From Corynebacterium silvaticum (GTDB lineage: Bacteria > Actinomycetota > Actinomycetes > Mycobacteriales > Mycobacteriaceae): a DNA stretch of 64,000 nt. The notes beneath the pieces are model-generated. The model was not told where the DNA came from, searched no databases, and saw only the letters and a list, made by a program, of their open reading frames with translations. How positions within the stretch are numbered: the first letter of the stretch is position 1; every line of letters begins with the position of its first letter. The position numbers and the translations under genes are program-made. The DNA lies in assembly GCF_004382825.2 (NCBI RefSeq), contig NZ_SDQO02000002.1, positions 558,001 through 622,000 on the forward strand. Reading direction: 5' to 3'. Below are positions 59,996-64,000 of this stretch, piece by piece.

Positions 59996-60041
59996 AACGC
60001 TTAGTTATCTGCTGAAACCCTGAAACAAGGAAACGATATAC

Positions 60042-60323
60042 ATGATTAAGTATGGATTTGCTGCCATTGAAGGCGCAGCGGGGGATATCCAATCTACGTC
60101 GGGCCGGATTAGCTCGTTACTTGAAGACCTCAAGACCGGTATTCGTCCGATGGTAAGCACATGGGAAGGCGATTCCGCTTTGGCATATCAAGAGGCCCAA
60201 TCCCAATGGGGTCAGGCGGCGTATGAACTCAACGCAATTTTGTCTACGATTTCGCAGACAGTTCGAGCTGGAAATGAGAGAATGAGCGAAGTAAATAGAG
60301 CCGCAGCTGCTTCGTGGGGATAG
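60042..60323 (+). CDS. WXG100 family type VII secretion substrate (EsxA/ESAT-6-like)
   Basis: The 93-aa helical hairpin has the WEG turn in PMVSTWEGDSALAYQEAQ (residues about 37-54) and ends AAAASWG. It should pair with the upstream WXG100 protein. AAGGAAAC precedes the ATG. Both genes are intact although eccC and eccD of the same locus are frameshifted. Confidence 0.9.
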   Translation: MIKYGFAAIEGAAGDIQSTSGRISSLLEDLKTGIRPMVSTWEGDSALAYQEAQSQWGQAAYELNAILSTISQTVRAGNERMSEVNRAAAASWG

Positions 60324-60673
60324 TCCGGTGGAGATAATCCGCGATTAAGCGTCGATGGCGGAGCCCGTAGCTGGTCACAAAGAAAACCAAGGCAGGCTGT
60401 GACGAGTAGGGGTTGGAAGAATGGGCGCTTCTCCCCGCCATTGTTGAGCTGGGGGCATACGACACTATGCGACCGTCGTATGCCCCCTTTTTTCTATGAC
60501 GTAATAAAGTTGTCTAACGCTCACAGTTCGCGTAATGTTAAGCGCCTGTGTGTTCAGAGCTCCGTTAACGCGGTGCAGCAGTCCACGATCGGGTCACCAC
60601 CGGCCGCCGTTCGTGATTTCCTCTTGAATAACACCTGGCTGGCAGTTCTAGACAGACTTAAAAGGAGTCATCA
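60324..60673 (+). other. Intergenic region between esx genes and rplM
   Basis: The 350 bases contain the esx terminator at 60451-60493 and then the rplM promoter and leader. No gene is supported; a frame at 60399-60926 only shadows rplM. Confidence 0.6.
60451..60493 (+). terminator. Terminator of the esx gene pair
   Basis: Perfect 13-base arms GGGGGCATACGAC (60451-60463) and GTCGTATGCCCCC (60475-60487) with an 11-base loop, followed by six T. Confidence 0.95.
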
Positions 60674-61117
60674 GTGTCTACTTACCACCCGAAGAGCGGT
60701 GACATCACCCGTAAGTGGTACGTCATCGACGCCACTGACGTGGTCTTGGGTCGTCTTGCTACACACGCAGCTGATTTGTTGCGTGGCAAGGGCAAGCCTC
60801 AGTTCGCACCGAACGTTGACTGCGGCGATCACGTTATCGTTATCAACGCTGACAAAGTTCACATTTCCTCCAACAAGCGCGAGCGCGAGATGCGCTACCG
60901 TCACTCCGGTTACCCGGGTGGTCTGAAGACCATGACGCTGGGACGCTCCCTTGAGGTTCACCCAGAGCGCGTGATCGAGGAATCCATCCGTGGCATGATG
61001 CCGCACAACCGTCTTTCCCGTGCTTCTGCAAAGAAGCTTCACGTGTTTGCAGGTTCCGAGCACCCATACGCTGCTCAGAAGCCCGAGACCTACGAGATCA
61101 AGCAGGTGGCCCAGTGA
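60674..61117 (+). CDS. rplM: 50S ribosomal protein L13
   Basis: The 147-aa protein starts at GTG 60674 ([20 protein letters not shown]) and has [20 protein letters not shown] and the MLPHNRLS-like [20 protein letters not shown] stretch. AAAAGGAG lies upstream. It shares its stop with the GTG of rpsI, forming the usual two-gene operon. Confidence 0.97.
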   Translation: MSTYHPKSGDITRKWYVIDATDVVLGRLATHAADLLRGKGKPQFAPNVDCGDHVIVINADKVHISSNKREREMRYRHSGYPGGLKTMTLGRSLEVHPERVIEESIRGMMPHNRLSRASAKKLHVFAGSEHPYAAQKPETYEIKQVAQ

Positions 61118-61647
61118 GTGATCAGAACGTAACCGAGAACTTCGAGGCAGACGCAGCGAATATCGCCGCAGCAGTTGCAGCTTCTGAAGAGTTCACCAAC
61201 ACCATTGGTGACGTCGTTGCACCTGAGGCTGAGGTCGAGACCGCAGCTCCAGTTCTGCACGAAGGCCCGATCCAGACTGTTGGTCGTCGTAAGCGCGCCA
61301 TCGTCCGTGTCCGCATGGTTGAGGGCTCCGGCCAGTTCACCTGCAACGGCCGCACCTTGGAGGAGTACTTCCCGAATAAGCTGCACCAGCAGCTGATCAA
61401 GGCTCCTCTCGTTCTCATTGATCGCGACGGTCAGTTTGATATCCAGGCTACCCTCACCGGTGGCGGCCCGACCGGCCAGGCGGGTGCATTCCGTTTGGCT
61501 ATCGCTCGTGCACTCAACGTCTACAACCCGGCAGATCGCGCAGCCCTGAAGAAGGCTGGCTTCCTGACCCGTGACGCACGTGCCGTCGAGCGTAAGAAGG
61601 CTGGTCTGCACAAGGCACGTCGTGCCCCGCAGTACTCCAAGCGTTAA
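61114..61647 (+). CDS. rpsI: 30S ribosomal protein S9
   Basis: The 177-aa protein has an acidic N-terminal extension of about 50 residues, usual in corynebacteria. The core follows: [39 protein letters not shown] and the invariant tail [11 protein letters not shown] that reaches the P-site tRNA. The start GTG 61114 overlaps the rplM stop. Confidence 0.97.
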   Translation: MSDQNVTENFEADAANIAAAVAASEEFTNTIGDVVAPEAEVETAAPVLHEGPIQTVGRRKRAIVRVRMVEGSGQFTCNGRTLEEYFPNKLHQQLIKAPLVLIDRDGQFDIQATLTGGGPTGQAGAFRLAIARALNVYNPADRAALKKAGFLTRDARAVERKKAGLHKARRAPQYSKR

Positions 61648-61665
61648 TCTTTTTTTCGCTGGTTC

Positions 61666-61699
61666 AAGCCGCTTCACCGTTTGGTGGGGCGGCTTTCGC
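61666..61699 (+). terminator. Terminator of rplM-rpsI
   Basis: AAGCCGCTTCACC (61666-61678) pairs with GGTGGGGCGGCTT (61683-61695), with mismatch or G-U pairs in the middle and a short GTTT loop. The 3' T run is short. Confidence 0.65.
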
Positions 61700-61856
61700 C
61701 GTTTCCGGGTGTCTGCCCCCAGCACCGCGCCCTAGGAGCGCAGCTAGCCATAGATTGAAGTGGCTAAGCAGCCAGTAGGGACGCCACATAAAACGCTGTG
61801 CAGTGCTCAGGGAGCCGACTATAAGAACATAATGCTAGGCGTGCATAATAGAACGC

Positions 61857-63200
61857 ATGACTCGACTCTTTGGAACTGATGGTGTCCGCGGCCTTGCCAA
61901 TAAAAAGCTTACGGCTTCTCTAGCGTTGAAATTGGGGGCTGCAGCTGCCGAGGTATTGACCAAAGATAACCGCAGCACCAGCCGACGCCCGGTCGCTGTG
62001 GTGGGACGCGATCCTCGTGTGTCTGGCGAGATGCTGGCGGCAGCGTTGTCCGCCGGGATGGCGAGCCGGGGAGTGGACGTGTTGAGGGTAGGTGTCTTGC
62101 CGACCCCAGCAGTTGCGTACCTGACAGATTTTTATGGTGCAGACATGGGCGTTGTCATCTCTGCCAGCCATAATCCTATGCCGGATAACGGCATAAAATT
62201 CTTTTCCAAAGGCGGACATAAGCTTCCGGATTCGGTGGAAGACGAGATCGAGACGGTTATGGGGACCATCTCAGATGGTGGCCCCACCGGGCATGGCATC
62301 GGTCGCGTTATAGAAGAAGCCGTGGATGCGCAGGAAAGCTACCTGAAACATCTGAAAGGGGCGATCCCGCAATCTCTTGAGGGCATCACAGTAGTAGTGG
62401 ACTGCGCCAATGGTGCAGCAAGCGAGGTAGCACCGCTGGCTTACTCCGCAGCGGGTGCCAAGGTCATTGCTATCCACAACCATCCCAATGCCTATAACAT
62501 CAACGATAACTGCGGTTCTACCCACATAGATCAGGTCATCGCAGCAGTGCGGGAGCGTGGCGCGGATCTGGGGCTTGCTCACGACGGCGACGCTGACCGG
62601 TGCCTGGCCGTTGATGCAGAGGGCAATGTTGTGGATGGCGATCAGATTATGGCGATTCTCGCGCTTGCGATGAAAGAGAATGGTGAGCTGCGTAAATCCA
62701 CGCTCGTGGCTACCGTGATGAGCAACCTTGGGCTGCGCCTGGCGATGAAAGAAGCCGGCATCACCCTCATGACTACGCAAGTTGGCGACCGCTATGTCCT
62801 TGAAGAGCTCAATGCTGGCGGCTATAGCCTGGGCGGCGAACAATCAGGCCATATCGTGTTGCCAGATCATGGCACGACTGGCGATGGCACGCTGACCGGG
62901 TTGGCGCTCATGGCTCGTATGGCTGAGACCGGCCTATCTCTGAAAGTGCTTGCCGAGGCAATGGCAGTTTTGCCACAGGTACTCATTAACGTGCCGGTTT
63001 CTGACAAAGCCATAATCAGTGAACATCCAGAAGTGGCGGCGGCACTAGAGCGTGCTACCGACGAACTCGGGGAGACCGGGCGCGTATTGTTGCGCCCCTC
63101 AGGCACGGAAGAGCTTTTCCGCGTCATGGTGGAAGCTGCTGAGGAAGAGACGGCGCGTCGAATAGCTGGTGAATTAGCGGCATTGGTGTCAAAAATTTAA
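61857..63200 (+). CDS. glmM: Phosphoglucosamine mutase
   Basis: The 447-aa enzyme turns glucosamine-6-phosphate into glucosamine-1-phosphate for UDP-GlcNAc and cell-wall synthesis. All four site loops are visible: SASHNP with the phospho-Ser (about residue 104), metal loop DGDADRC, sugar loop GGEQSGH and phosphate loop [28 protein letters not shown] at the start is typical. It lies downstream of rpsI as in other actinobacteria. Confidence 0.96.
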   Translation: MTRLFGTDGVRGLANKKLTASLALKLGAAAAEVLTKDNRSTSRRPVAVVGRDPRVSGEMLAAALSAGMASRGVDVLRVGVLPTPAVAYLTDFYGADMGVVISASHNPMPDNGIKFFSKGGHKLPDSVEDEIETVMGTISDGGPTGHGIGRVIEEAVDAQESYLKHLKGAIPQSLEGITVVVDCANGAASEVAPLAYSAAGAKVIAIHNHPNAYNINDNCGSTHIDQVIAAVRERGADLGLAHDGDADRCLAVDAEGNVVDGDQIMAILALAMKENGELRKSTLVATVMSNLGLRLAMKEAGITLMTTQVGDRYVLEELNAGGYSLGGEQSGHIVLPDHGTTGDGTLTGLALMARMAETGLSLKVLAEAMAVLPQVLINVPVSDKAIISEHPEVAAALERATDELGETGRVLLRPSGTEELFRVMVEAAEEETARRIAGELAALVSKI

Positions 63201-63271
63201 TAGTTGGAACCGCAGACCCCCTTTCATAGGTCTAAGCCTTATAAGCACGATGACGTTTGGAGGGGGATTTT

Positions 63272-63574
63272 GTGTTTGATGTGTTCATTGAGCCGACTAT
63301 CGCAGTGGGGATCATTAAAAAGTTTATTAGGGAACTTGATCACCAAGAGCATAAGCATGGAAAGCCTCCAGAGCTTGAGCCAGAGGCGCTAGGAAAGGCC
63401 TTTGCACACCACGGAGAAAAGATTTCTGAGGCGTTGCGGCTGAATCTCCATCGCGGTAACGGAATGCGGCTGCAGCGGCTTCATGCGGGAGCCGCTAAAG
63501 CGCTGTCTGATATGCAGAAGCTTATCGACGCCGACCTCACACATTCTGCAAGCCTCAAGTCCAGCGGGGCATAG
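63272..63574 (+). CDS. Hypothetical protein, 100 aa
   Basis: The likely start is GTG 63272 after GGAGGGGG (63258-63266). The protein is charged and helical (ELDHQEHKHGKPPELEPEAL, AKALSDMQKLIDADLTHSAS), with no signal peptide or membrane segment. I do not recognise the family. It is 34 bases upstream of the next gene in the same direction, so they probably form an operon after glmM. Confidence 0.6.
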   Translation: MFDVFIEPTIAVGIIKKFIRELDHQEHKHGKPPELEPEALGKAFAHHGEKISEALRLNLHRGNGMRLQRLHAGAAKALSDMQKLIDADLTHSASLKSSGA

Positions 63575-63608
63575 CAATGGGATTCTTGCGCATATTAGGG
63601 GAGGGCTG

Positions 63609-64000
63609 ATGGCTAAACCCGATCTTAGGCAGTATGAACGAGCAATTAACCTGCTGCGAATGGTTTCAGAGGGAACCTATTCTGGGCCAGCGTTGAGCAG
63701 CTCAGAGATGGAAAAAGCGGCGTCGAGCACAGAGGGGCTTAACACTAAGGTCCTGCGCGAAGCAGCCGCTGAGTCCGTGGGGAAAACTAACTTTTCTGCC
63801 AAGAATAAATTATGGTCTGTGCTGTTCAATGTGGTGAAGCAATGTGCTATGACACTCATCGCTAGCGGGATTATGGATCTTGCCTCAACGTGGCTGGGAG
63901 GGCTGAGCGGGGCTAAGAATCTCGCAAAGGAGGCTCACCACGCTGGGGACGCTATCGACGACGTCGACGCGCATGCGAATAAGACCATAGCTAGCTACCG
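63609..64000 (+). CDS. Hypothetical protein, 5' part (runs off the window)
   Basis: The frame opens at ATG 63609 after GGGGAGGG and stays open to the window end (130 codons). The visible part is MAKPDLRQYERAINLLRMVS, a polar stretch, and a hydrophobic segment around VVKQCAMTLIASGIMDLAST. It then reads into a Gly/Ala/His-rich stretch with DDVDAHANKT. No family is recognised; the size is unknown. Confidence 0.6.
   Translation, partial: MAKPDLRQYERAINLLRMVSEGTYSGPALSSSEMEKAASSTEGLNTKVLREAAAESVGKTNFSAKNKLWSVLFNVVKQCAMTLIASGIMDLASTWLGGLSGAKNLAKEAHHAGDAIDDVDAHANKTIASY

Noticed and set aside
1..64000. CRISPR arrays, tRNA or rRNA genes
   Set aside because: I saw no regularly spaced repeats, no cas-like genes and no tRNA- or rRNA-like sequence in the gaps.

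Overview
This window looks like a chromosomal segment of a Corynebacterium, most likely from the C. diphtheriae / C. ulcerans / C. pseudotuberculosis group. The reasons are a moderate GC content, actinobacterial ribosomal proteins (177-aa S9, 208-aa S5), a secreted NanH-type sialidase directly after secY-adk-map, a MusEFGK-I type maltose importer, and an ESX-4-like type VII secretion locus between truA and rplM. This is inference from gene content and order; no database search was possible.

Layout: 1-184 is the tail of tuf. 280-1501 holds an unknown protein and a YetF-like (DUF421) membrane protein. 1498-4078 (minus) is a six-gene Asp23/Gls24 envelope-stress cluster. 4814-9964 is the S10 ribosomal operon (rpsJ-rplCDWB-rpsS-rplV-rpsC-rplP-rpmC-rpsQ). 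10160-15974 (minus) is an oligopeptide ABC transporter cluster with damage in every gene. 16687-17938 is rplN-rplX-rplE. 18639-22700 holds serine transport, serine dehydratase and asparaginase. 22767-25865 is a decayed stretch with small ORFs, an IS3-type transposase relic and a broken PAP2 phosphatase. 26158-28824 is rpsH-rplF-rplR-rpsE-rpmD-rplO. 29053-34619 has a small secreted protein and the maltose importer; a formate/nitrite transporter, a DUF4032 kinase-like gene (N-terminal frameshift) and musK follow, to 38157. 38799-41624 is secY-adk-map. 42013-44971 has the sialidase and an L,D-transpeptidase. 45307-48846 is infA-rpsM-rpsK-rpsD-rpoA-rplQ, followed by truA. 50002-60323 is the type VII secretion locus (eccB, mycP, eccD, eccC, a TIGR03931-type gene, two WXG100 genes), with frameshifts in eccC and eccD. 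60674-63200 is rplM-rpsI-glmM, and two unknown genes end the window.

How the genes work together: the ribosomal, RNA polymerase and Sec modules form one supercluster on the plus strand, broken up by transport and metabolism blocks. The accessory blocks cover amino-acid and peptide use (opp, sdaC-sdaA, asparaginase), maltose uptake (musEFG, a MusI-like protein, musK) and host-surface interaction (sialidase, L,D-transpeptidase, ESX substrates).

Main observations: (1) selective decay, in which about ten disabling mutations lie in the accessory genes (opp cluster, PAP2, eccC, eccD, DUF4032) while every ribosomal gene is open; (2) a recurrent 13-14 bp motif, GGCGTCGARAAGC, almost always on the same strand, with one copy at the eccD frameshift; (3) a stem-loop that would hide a very strong Shine-Dalgarno of a small unknown ORF just before musE.
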